Shown here piece after piece: positions 1 to 5,719 of a DNA stretch of 6,993 nucleotides. The number at the start of each line of letters is the position of its first letter. Positions within the stretch are counted from its first letter, which is position 1. Source of the DNA: an uncultured bacterium (lineage in GTDB: Bacteria; Planctomycetota; Phycisphaerae; Phycisphaerales; UBA1924); assembly GCA_938003595.1 (NCBI GenBank), contig CALKYH010000185.1:1-6993 (forward strand), written 5' to 3'. A program made the translations under genes and the position numbers. The notes under the pieces were generated by a model. That model was not told where the DNA came from. It did no database searches and saw only the letters and a list, made by a program, of their open reading frames with translations.

Positions 1-1
1 A

Positions 2-895
2 GTAGTCCGGGTCGTCGCGGGTGACGCCCTTCATGCCGATGTAGACCTTGCCCTGAGGAATGTCCTTCTCGACGCGGTAGACGCCGGGCGTGATGGAGGC
101 GGTGGGCTGCGGCGGGTCGGGCATCTTCTCGCCCTTGGTCCAGCCGGCGAGCGCGCCCTCGAGGCGGGCGAGCATGTCGGCCTCGTTGAAATCGCCGGTC
201 ACGGCGATGATGAGGTTGCCGGGCTGGAAGACCTTGGCGTGGAAGGCGCGCAGGTCGTCGATCGTGATGGACTCGATCGTCTTGAGGGTCGGGTTGCGCG
301 CGGCGAAGAAATCGGGGCCGTACATGAGGGCGGCCCACTCGCGGTTGAGGATCGGGCCCGCGTCGTCGTTGCGCTGCTTGAGGGCCTCGATGACCTCGTC
401 CTTGTAGACGCGGACCTTGTCCTCCTGGAAGCCCGGGTTGCGGAGCATGTCCATGAAGAGCGCGAAGGCCTCGTCCAGGTTGGACTTGAGGCAGTTCAGC
501 GACGCTGTGGCGCTCGTGCCGCCGGCGCCGGTGGAAGCGATGGCGGCCAGGAAGTCGAACTGCTCGTCGAGCTGGGCCGCGGGCATGCTCGAGGTGCCGC
601 CCCGGCGGATCATGGCGCCGGTCATGTCGGCGAGGCCGACCTTGTCGGCGGGCTCGAGGTACGAGCCGCCCTTGAAGGAGAAGGTGATGTTGACGAGCGG
701 GAACTCATCGGACGGCGCCATGTAGACGGGCACGCCGGACTTGAGCTCGCGCCGGAACTCGGCCGCGTTGGGCGCGGTGAACTCCAGCGCCTGGAAGGTG
801 ATCTGCTCCGGGCGGCTGGGGATCGCTTCGGCGGCGGCGAAGGCGCCGGCGCCCAGCGTCGCGACGCCGAGGAGAGTGGTGAAAATCTGTCGCAT
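2..895 (-). CDS. M16 family peptidase-like protein, non-catalytic subunit (partial, C-terminus beyond window)
   Basis: The first 298 residues are visible; the gene runs off the left edge. The N-terminus (MRQIFTTLLG, then an Ala-rich stretch to about residue 24) looks like a signal peptide, so export to the periplasm is expected. Residues about 40-235 follow the M16 N-terminal fold: the strand LKSGVPVYMAPSDEFPLVNI, then GGSYLEP and GLADMTGAMIRRGGT. Where active members carry HxxEH, this protein has G93-A-M-I-R97, so it lacks the zinc ligands and should not be catalytic. The later segments GNLIIAVTGDF (about 226-236) and VYIGMKGVTRDDPDY are also typical of the family. The start is supported by GGAG at 905-908, nine bases before ATG. 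It lies 47 nt downstream of an active M16 gene on the same strand; known two-gene M16 enzymes pair one zinc-bearing and one inert subunit, so a heterodimer is the natural inference. The substrate is unknown. Confidence 0.92.
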   Translation of the reverse strand, partial: MRQIFTTLLGVATLGAGAFAAAEAIPSRPEQITFQALEFTAPNAAEFRRELKSGVPVYMAPSDEFPLVNITFSFKGGSYLEPADKVGLADMTGAMIRRGGTSSMPAAQLDEQFDFLAAIASTGAGGTSATASLNCLKSNLDEAFALFMDMLRNPGFQEDKVRVYKDEVIEALKQRNDDAGPILNREWAALMYGPDFFAARNPTLKTIESITIDDLRAFHAKVFQPGNLIIAVTGDFNEADMLARLEGALAGWTKGEKMPDPPQPTASITPGVYRVEKDIPQGKVYIGMKGVTRDDPDY

Positions 896-916
896 CGAAG
901 GTATCTCCGTGGATCA

Positions 917-933
917 GCGCGGCGGGGCCGCGC
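917..933 (-). other. Intercistronic GC hairpin between the two M16 genes
   Basis: GCGCGGC, three bases, GCCGCGC: a perfect 7-bp all-G/C stem. It lies in the 47-nt gap, starting nine bases after the TGA of the catalytic gene and ending nine bases before the GGAG of the partner gene. No T-run follows in the minus-strand transcript, so it is not a classical intrinsic terminator. It could stabilise the upstream message end or reduce expression of the second gene. The structure is seen directly; its function is inferred. Confidence 0.5.
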
Positions 934-942
934 GGAAGGGGC

Positions 943-2703
943 TCAGTTGGACTTGCCGGCGTTGAGCATCTCGAGACGCTCGCGGGCCTTGCGCTGGATG
1001 ATGTCGAAGGCGGGCTTGAACTGGGGCGGGACCTGGGAGGCCTGGGCCTCCATCTGGGCGATGGCCTGCTCGAGCTCGGCCGGGTCCTCGACGGACGAGA
1101 GCTGCGTGAGCGCCTGCTTGACCATGGCCTTCATCTGCGGATCGAGCGCGGCGAGCTCGGGGTCCTCGGCGGCGGCGCCGGCCTTGCGGTTGTAGTGCGC
1201 CACGGCGCGGTTGGTGGGGGTGAAGTACTCGTTGGCGACGCGCTGGATGTCCGCGGCGGTCACGGCCTGCAGTCGGGCCGGGGCCTCGTTGATGTACTCC
1301 CAGTTGCCGAGCGCCTCGAAGAGGCCCAGCTGGACGAGAAGGAAGAAGTTGCTCTGCAGGCGGCGGTAGGAATTGGCCGCGACCTGGTTCTTGACCTTCT
1401 GGAGCTCACGCTCGCCGACGGGGTTCTTCTGCAGGTCCTCGAGCACGCCATACCAGGCGGCCTCGATGACCTCGGGGCGGGCGTCGCCCTTGGCCTCGGC
1501 GGAGAAGGAGAAGGCGCCGGCGTACTTGGAGGGGCCGCCGAAGCCGCCCGCGTCCGCATTGGCGCTGGACGCGACCTGCGCGCCCTCAACGAGGTTCTTG
1601 TAGAGCCGGCCGGTGCGCCCGTTGAGAATCTCGGCGAGCATGTCGAGGGCGTAGGAGTCCTCATGGCCGAAGGGGACGGTGTGGTACCGGACCTCGACCT
1701 GCGGCTGGCAGTCGCACTCGGCGATCATGCGCATCTCGGCCTTCTGGGGCACCTCGAGGGTGATGACCGGGGGCGGCTCGACGGCGCCGCGGCTGAGGCG
1801 GCTGAAGTACTTGGTGACGGTGGCCTTGACCTCGGCCGGGTCGAAGTCGCCGACGACGATGCCGACGAGGTTGTTGGGGCGGTAGTAGATGTCGAAGTAC
1901 TCCTGGGCCTGCTCGCGGGAGTAGGAGTTCAGGTCGCTGGGCCATCCGATGACGGGCCAGGCGTAGGGCGAGGAGATCCAGAACATGGAGTCGAACTGCT
2001 CCTGGAACTCGCCGGTGGGGGTGGACTCGGTGCGGAGGCGGCGCTCCTCGTGGACGACATCGCGCTCGGAGTAGAACTCGCGGAACACGGAGTCATCGAG
2101 GCGGTCGGACTCCATCCAGGCCCACAGCTCGAACTTGTTGCTGGGGACATTGATGAAGTAGAAAGTCAGGTCGTAGGTGGTGAAGGCGTTCATGCCCGAG
2201 CCGCCGAGCGAGGTGTAGACCTGGTCGAACTCGTCCTTGACGGTCGAGGTCTTGGCCTGATCGTCCATCAGGGCCTTGAGCTCGGCGCGGACGCGGACCA
2301 TCTCCTCGGTGTCGTTGGCGGGGTCCCACGGGTCGTCGATCTCGCCGGCCTTCCAGCGGGGGTACTGGACCTTCATCTGCAGCTCGAACAGCCGGTCGCG
2401 GGCCGCACGCTGCTTCATGTTGAATTCGCGGTCCTTCTCGGGGTCGTTGGTCCCGATGGTGCGGGTCCCCTTGAACATCATGTGCTCGAAGAAGTGGCTG
2501 ATGCCGGTGATGCCGGGGCGCTCGTTGACGCTGCCGACCCGGGCCAGCCAGCCCGCGGCGATGACGTTCGGCTGGTCCTTGCGGGGGACGAGCAGGAACT
2601 CCATGCCGTTGTCGAGGGTGAAGGACTCCACCTGGACGCGCTGAGCCATGGCCGGGAGGGTGATCCCGAGCAGGACGAGCGCACTTGCGAACAGTCGACG
2701 CAT
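943..2703 (-). CDS. Secreted M16 family zinc metallopeptidase (catalytic subunit)
   Basis: Complete protein of 586 residues. It starts with a signal peptide (MRRLFASALVLLGITLPAMA, probable cleavage after A20), so it should act in the periplasm or be secreted. The M16 zinc site is intact: H70-F-F-E73-H74, with E220 in DVVHEERR as the likely third zinc ligand and E73 as the catalytic base. The spacing between H74 and E220 is about 146 residues, compared with about 76 in pitrilysin, because a charged, helix-prone insertion occupies roughly residues 81-160. The C-terminal M16 domain (about 265-450) has YYRPNNLVGIVVGDF and the GRLY motif at 365-368. The last 80 residues are charged and probably helical. 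GGAG at 2713-2716 sits nine bases before the ATG, the same spacing as in the downstream gene, and the stop is TGA. It is the first gene of a two-gene operon with the degenerate partner. The activity class is firm; substrate and physiological role cannot be read from the sequence. Confidence 0.96.
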   Translation of the reverse strand: MRRLFASALVLLGITLPAMAQRVQVESFTLDNGMEFLLVPRKDQPNVIAAGWLARVGSVNERPGITGISHFFEHMMFKGTRTIGTNDPEKDREFNMKQRAARDRLFELQMKVQYPRWKAGEIDDPWDPANDTEEMVRVRAELKALMDDQAKTSTVKDEFDQVYTSLGGSGMNAFTTYDLTFYFINVPSNKFELWAWMESDRLDDSVFREFYSERDVVHEERRLRTESTPTGEFQEQFDSMFWISSPYAWPVIGWPSDLNSYSREQAQEYFDIYYRPNNLVGIVVGDFDPAEVKATVTKYFSRLSRGAVEPPPVITLEVPQKAEMRMIAECDCQPQVEVRYHTVPFGHEDSYALDMLAEILNGRTGRLYKNLVEGAQVASSANADAGGFGGPSKYAGAFSFSAEAKGDARPEVIEAAWYGVLEDLQKNPVGERELQKVKNQVAANSYRRLQSNFFLLVQLGLFEALGNWEYINEAPARLQAVTAADIQRVANEYFTPTNRAVAHYNRKAGAAAEDPELAALDPQMKAMVKQALTQLSSVEDPAELEQAIAQMEAQASQVPPQFKPAFDIIQRKARERLEMLNAGKSN

Positions 2704-2876
2704 CTTGAAAAGCTCCGTTGTGCGGATGGGGAAACCGCCTGCATCCTACCCGCGGGGGGCGAACCCGCCCTCCGGGGCCGGATGGGCTGGGATCAGGACA
2801 TACCGGACCCTCGCCTCGGAGTTGCGTCGCCGTTGTCGCTCCAACCCCCGTCGGATAGTGTCAGACGGCGTTTTTC
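2704..2876. promoter_or_regulatory. Divergent control region between the M16 operon and tRNA-Arg
   Basis: This 173-nt gap has no convincing ORF. On the minus strand TAGGAT (complement of 2743-2748) is a possible -10 element placing a start about 30 nt before the M16 ATG; no good -35 is seen. A G/C hairpin lies at 2754-2773 (GGGGGGCG, AACC, CGCCCTCC; one G-U pair as plus-strand RNA, one mismatch as minus-strand RNA). The right part contains the tRNA promoter candidate described separately. Confidence 0.4.
2833..2861 (+). promoter_or_regulatory. Candidate sigma-70-type promoter for tRNA-Arg
   Basis: TTGTCG at 2833-2838 matches TTGACA at four of six positions. After a 17-nt spacer comes TAGTGT at 2856-2861, matching TATAAT at three of six, including the key TA and final T. 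Initiation about seven bases later would leave a leader of roughly ten bases before the mature tRNA 5' end at 2877, which RNase P would remove. The geometry is good but the -10 match is weak. Confidence 0.4.
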
Positions 2877-2950
2877 GCCCCGGTAGCTCAGGTGGATAGA
2901 GCAGCGGTCTTCTAAACCGCAGGTCGCAGGTTCGAATCCTGCCCGGGGCG
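2877..2950 (+). tRNA. tRNA-Arg (anticodon UCU)
   Basis: All cloverleaf stems pair perfectly. The acceptor stem is GCCCCGG (2877-2883) with CCGGGGC (2943-2949). The D stem is GCTC with GAGC. The anticodon stem is GCGGT with ACCGC around the loop CTTCTAA, giving anticodon TCT at 2911-2913 less one (T33 at 2910, TCT at 2911-2913). The T stem is GCAGG with CCTGC around TTCGAAT. The discriminator base is G2950, and no CCA is encoded, so CCA must be added by tRNA nucleotidyltransferase. It reads AGA and AGG arginine codons. It is a lone tRNA gene between the M16 operon and the sugar cluster, and a rfb promoter would have to lie in the 114 nt after it unless there is readthrough. Confidence 0.97.
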
Positions 2951-2975
2951 TTGGGTTGGCCGCCCGGGGTTCTCG

Positions 2976-2994
2976 GACCGCCGTCGGGCCGGTC
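2976..2994 (+). terminator. Weak hairpin after tRNA-Arg, possible terminator
   Basis: GACCGCC pairs with GG, a bulged C, and CGGTC around the four-base loop GTCG, 26 nt after the tRNA end. The stem is G/C-rich but no T-run follows, so termination here is uncertain, and the tRNA and rfb genes may share transcripts. Confidence 0.25.
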
Positions 2995-3007
2995 GCGGCG
3001 AGGGGTT

Positions 3008-3017
3008 CATATAGGAT
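3008..3017 (+). promoter_or_regulatory. Candidate -10 element for the rfb cluster
   Basis: CATATAGGAT is the only AT-rich patch in the tRNA-rfbA gap. Either TATAGG (3010-3015) or TAGGAT (3012-3017) matches TATAAT at four of six positions, giving a leader of about 40 nt. No recognisable -35 lies 16-18 nt upstream. The same eight bases TAGGATGC occur at the equivalent place before the catalytic M16 gene on the other strand. Confidence 0.3.
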
Positions 3018-3052
3018 GCCAAAGCAGCCGAATTGGGCCTAGAGGTTCCTCT

Positions 3053-3058
3053 GGAGGT
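3053..3058 (+). promoter_or_regulatory. Ribosome binding site that fixes the rfbA GTG start
   Basis: GGAGGT ends six bases before GTG at 3065. This strong Shine-Dalgarno, together with the family's conserved N-terminal KGxILAGG motif, sets a GTG start and rules out the longer in-frame reading that extends back to the tRNA. An inverted repeat, AGAGG/CCTCT at 3041-3052, abuts it. Confidence 0.85.
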
Positions 3059-3064
3059 CAGCGC

Positions 3065-3805
3065 GTGAAGGGTGTGATTCTGGCGGGCGGTCTGGGCTCG
3101 CGGCTGCGGCCGCTGACGCTGGTGACCAACAAGCATCTGCTGCCGGTCTACGACCGGCCCATGATCTATTACCCGATCGAGTGCCTGGTGCAGGCGGGGA
3201 TCCGGGAGGTGATCGTGGTCACCGGCGGCGAGCACGCGGGCGACTTCCTCAAACTGCTCAAGAACGGCAAGCAGCTGGGCCTGCGACACCTGGAGTTCGC
3301 GTACCAGGAGGGCGAGGGGGGCATCGCCGACGCCCTGAAACTGGCGGAGGACTTCGCCGATCGCGGCAAGGTCTGCGTGGTCCTGGGCGACAACATCCTC
3401 GAGAAGAACATCCGCGCCGCGGCGGGGGATTACTTCACGCAGCCCAAGGGCGCGAAGATCATGCTCAAGGAAGTGCCGGACCCGCAGCGCTTCGGCGTCG
3501 TGCGCTTCGAGGGCGAGGGCAAGGATCGGAGGATCGCCGAGATCATCGAGAAGCCCAAGGATCCGCCCTCGAACATGGCGGTGACGGGGGTCTACTTCTA
3601 CGACGCGGATGTGTTCAAGATCTGCAACGGCCTGGAGCCCAGCGCCCGAGGGGAGCTGGAGATCACCGATGTCAACAACTGGTACCTGCAGCAGGGCACG
3701 CTGACGCACTCGACCGTCGAGGGCTGGTGGACCGACGCGGGGACCTTCGAGAGCCTGCACCGCGCGAGCTGTCTGGTCGCCGACGGCGGGGCGAACCTGG
3801 CCTGA
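3065..3805 (+). CDS. rfbA: Glucose-1-phosphate thymidylyltransferase (dTDP-glucose pyrophosphorylase), short form
   Basis: RfbA (RmlA) joins dTTP and glucose-1-phosphate to give dTDP-glucose and pyrophosphate, the first step of dTDP-deoxysugar synthesis in the cytoplasm. The 246-residue protein begins with GTG. The nucleotide-binding signature GGLGSRLRPLT is at residues 8-18 with K23 following. LGDNI (108-112) supplies the metal-binding D109, EKPK is at 162-165, GELEITD at 196-202, and WWTDAGT at 221-227 supplies the second metal ligand D224. At 246 residues it matches the short RfbA type known from Bacillus and relatives rather than the roughly 290-residue enterobacterial enzyme, and so lacks the C-terminal extension that contributes to the allosteric site. 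It is the first gene of rfbA-rfbD-rfbB; its TGA overlaps the next ATG by one base. The call is firm, as the motifs are specific and in order. Confidence 0.97.
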   Translation: MKGVILAGGLGSRLRPLTLVTNKHLLPVYDRPMIYYPIECLVQAGIREVIVVTGGEHAGDFLKLLKNGKQLGLRHLEFAYQEGEGGIADALKLAEDFADRGKVCVVLGDNILEKNIRAAAGDYFTQPKGAKIMLKEVPDPQRFGVVRFEGEGKDRRIAEIIEKPKDPPSNMAVTGVYFYDADVFKICNGLEPSARGELEITDVNNWYLQQGTLTHSTVEGWWTDAGTFESLHRASCLVADGGANLA

Positions 3806-4662
3806 TGCCGGCCCCAGCGGGCCAGGCCGTGGTGGTGGGGGCGGCGGGCATGCTGGGCCGCGCGATGGCGCCGGCGCTGCGCGGGATCGGCGTGCAGGCC
3901 GCCGGGCTCGACCTTGCGGAGATCGACATCACCTCAGAGAAGTCTGTGGCCGCGGGGATCGGCGAGGGCGTGCGGCTGGTCGTGAACTGCGCCGCGTACA
4001 CCGATGTGGACCGGGCGGAGTCCGACGAGGCGGCGGCGATGGCGGTCAACGCGCAGGGCCCGGCGAACCTCGCGGCCCGGTGCGGGCAGATCGGCGCCCT
4101 GCTCGTGCACTTCAGCACCGACTATGTGTTCGACGGGCGCAGCGCGCGGCCTTACCGGCCTGACGAACCGCGCCGGCCGCTGGGTGCGTATGGACGGAGC
4201 AAGGCAGCCGGAGAGGAGCGGATCGAGACCTCGGGCTGCGAGCATCTGATGATCCGCACGAGCTGGATGTACGCGCCCTGGGGTAAGAACTTCGTGCGGA
4301 CGATCGCGAAGCTGGCGGCCGAGAAGCCGCAGCTGCGCGTGGTGAACGACCAGCGCGGCCGGCCCACGAGCGCCGAGCGCCTGGCGCGGACGACCGCGGC
4401 GCTGATCGGCGCGGACGCCCGGGGCGTGTTCCACGCGACCGACGGCGGGGAGTGCACCTGGTTCGAGTTCGCGCGGGAGATCGTGCGGTTGGCCGGGGCG
4501 TCGTGCCGGGTGGAGCCCTGCTCCACGGCGGAGTTCCCGCGACCCGCGCCGCGTCCGGCGTACAGCGTGCTGGATCTGACGGCGACCGAGTCGCTGGTCG
4601 GGCCGATGACGCCGTGGGAGCGGGCGCTGGAGGAGTCGATGACCCGAATGGAGGCGGCATGA
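3805..4662 (+). CDS. rfbD: dTDP-4-dehydrorhamnose reductase
   Basis: RfbD (RmlD) reduces dTDP-4-dehydro-L-rhamnose to dTDP-L-rhamnose with NAD(P)H in the cytoplasm. The protein has 285 residues, normal for the family. It is an extended short-chain dehydrogenase: GAAGMLG (GxxGxxG) at 12-18, the family motif NCAAYTDVDRAE at 61-72, STDYVFDG at 104-111, catalytic Y129 and K133 in AYGRSK, RTSWMY at 151-156, and PRPAPRPAYSVLD near 245-257, which is characteristic of RfbD. The ATG at 3805 shares its A with the rfbA stop (TGATG). There is no clear Shine-Dalgarno at the usual distance, so translation probably depends on ribosomes finishing rfbA. Its 3' end overlaps rfbB by four bases (ATGA). The first seven residues before the Rossmann strand are slightly longer than usual, but no better start exists. 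Confidence 0.95.
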   Translation: MPAPAGQAVVVGAAGMLGRAMAPALRGIGVQAAGLDLAEIDITSEKSVAAGIGEGVRLVVNCAAYTDVDRAESDEAAAMAVNAQGPANLAARCGQIGALLVHFSTDYVFDGRSARPYRPDEPRRPLGAYGRSKAAGEERIETSGCEHLMIRTSWMYAPWGKNFVRTIAKLAAEKPQLRVVNDQRGRPTSAERLARTTAALIGADARGVFHATDGGECTWFEFAREIVRLAGASCRVEPCSTAEFPRPAPRPAYSVLDLTATESLVGPMTPWERALEESMTRMEAA

Positions 4663-5681
4663 GCGACAAGACGCTACTGGTGACCGGCGGCTGCGGGTTC
4701 ATCGGCTCGAACTTCATCTACATGCTCCGCCGCGAGCGGCCGGCGTGGACGATCGTGAACCTGGATGTGCTCTCGTACTCGGGCAATCCGGAGAACCTTC
4801 GGGCGGTCGAGAACGACAAGCGGTACGAGTTCGTCCGAGGCGACATCGCCGACGCGGCGGTGGTGAAGCCGCTGGTGGCGCGGTGCGACGCCGTGGTGCA
4901 CTTCGCCGCGGAGAGCCATGTGGACCGCTCGATCATCGATTCGGGCCCGTTCATCCATTCCAATGTGCTGGGGACGCAGGTCATCCTGGACGCCGTCCGT
5001 GCGGCGGGCGGGAAGCGGATGGTGCATGTGAGCACCGACGAGGTGTACGGCTCGCTGCCGCTGGACCGGCCGGAAGTGCGGTTCACCGAGGAGACGCCCC
5101 TGGCGCCGAACAGCCCGTACTCGGCGAGCAAGGCGGCGTCGGATTGCCTCGTGCGGGCGGCGCACCACACCTTCGGCGCGGATGTCGTGACGACGCGGTG
5201 CTCCAACAACTTCGGGCCGTACCAGTTCCCCGAGAAGGTCATCCCGCTGTTCGCGACGAACCTGCTGGAAGGGAGGAAGGTCCCGCTCTACGGCGACGGG
5301 CGGAATGTCCGGGACTGGATCCATGTGGAGGATCACTGCTCGGGCATCCTCGCGGCGCTGGAGAAGGGCCGCGCGGGCGAGGTCTACAACTTCGGCGGCG
5401 ACAACGAGCGATCGAATCTCGAGTTCACACGCATGATCCTGAGCATCATGGGCAAGGGTGAGGACATGATCGAACGCGTGAAGGACCGGCCGGGGCACGA
5501 CCTGCGGTACGCGATCGACTCGTCCAAGGCCCAGCGCGAGCTGGGGTGGCGCGCGCGGCTGTCGGCCTGGCCCGCGGGGCTCGAGAAGACGGTGGCGTGG
5601 TACCGCGACAACGAGGCGTGGTGGCGGCGGGTGAAGTCCGGCGAGTACCGGAACTATTACAGCCGTCAGTACGACGCCTGA
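4659..5681 (+). CDS. rfbB: dTDP-glucose 4,6-dehydratase
   Basis: RfbB (RmlB) converts dTDP-glucose to dTDP-4-dehydro-6-deoxy-D-glucose using tightly bound NAD+. The protein has 340 residues, in the family range. Visible motifs are TGGCGFIGSNF with the NAD-binding GxxGxxG at 10-16, HFAAESHVDRSI at 81-92, the catalytic triplet T126-D127-E128 in HVSTDEVYG, Y154 and K158 in YSASKAASD, RCSNNFGPYQFPEK at 180-193, and VRDWIHVEDH at 217-226. All residues expected for activity are present. The ATG overlaps the rfbD stop (ATGA); GGAGG at 4650-4654 lies four bases upstream, a rather short spacing, so reinitiation from rfbD is likely. It is the last gene of the cluster, and the following gene converges from the other strand 36 nt away. 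No rfbC follows it. Confidence 0.97.
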   Translation: MSDKTLLVTGGCGFIGSNFIYMLRRERPAWTIVNLDVLSYSGNPENLRAVENDKRYEFVRGDIADAAVVKPLVARCDAVVHFAAESHVDRSIIDSGPFIHSNVLGTQVILDAVRAAGGKRMVHVSTDEVYGSLPLDRPEVRFTEETPLAPNSPYSASKAASDCLVRAAHHTFGADVVTTRCSNNFGPYQFPEKVIPLFATNLLEGRKVPLYGDGRNVRDWIHVEDHCSGILAALEKGRAGEVYNFGGDNERSNLEFTRMILSIMGKGEDMIERVKDRPGHDLRYAIDSSKAQRELGWRARLSAWPAGLEKTVAWYRDNEAWWRRVKSGEYRNYYSRQYDA

Positions 5682-5704
5682 TCAAACCGGGAGGTCGTCA
5701 GATG

Positions 5705-5719
5705 GAGCGCCGGTCGCTC
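5705..5719. terminator. Small hairpin between convergent genes, possible bidirectional terminator
   Basis: GAGCG, five bases, CGCTC: a perfect 5-bp stem in the 36-nt gap between rfbB and the PEP-CTERM gene, touching the latter's stop codon. No T-run follows on either strand. It is the only structure found at this convergent junction. Confidence 0.25.

Noticed and set aside
239..1195. Plus-strand open frame across both M16 genes
   Set aside because: It spans the end of one gene, the gap and the start of the next in antisense, and its translation has low complexity and no recognisable domain.
2867..2879. GGCG-TTTTT-CGCC hairpin just before the tRNA
   Set aside because: It uses the first bases of the mature tRNA acceptor strand, which pair much more stably within the tRNA. 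It is probably incidental leader sequence.
1195..2886. Long plus-strand open frame of over 500 codons
   Set aside because: It is antisense to the M16 peptidase gene, rich in Val, Leu, Gly and Ala with no motifs, and is the usual complementary-frame shadow in GC-rich coding DNA. The minus strand has clear family motifs.
2930..2950. tRNA 3' end as an integration site for a mobile element
   Set aside because: No integrase, no repeat of the tRNA end elsewhere in the window, and housekeeping-type genes on both sides.
2951..3064. N-terminal extension of RfbA back toward the tRNA
   Set aside because: Family proteins begin at KGxILAGG, and a strong GGAGGT lies six bases before GTG 3065. The extension would also include the candidate promoter and leader.
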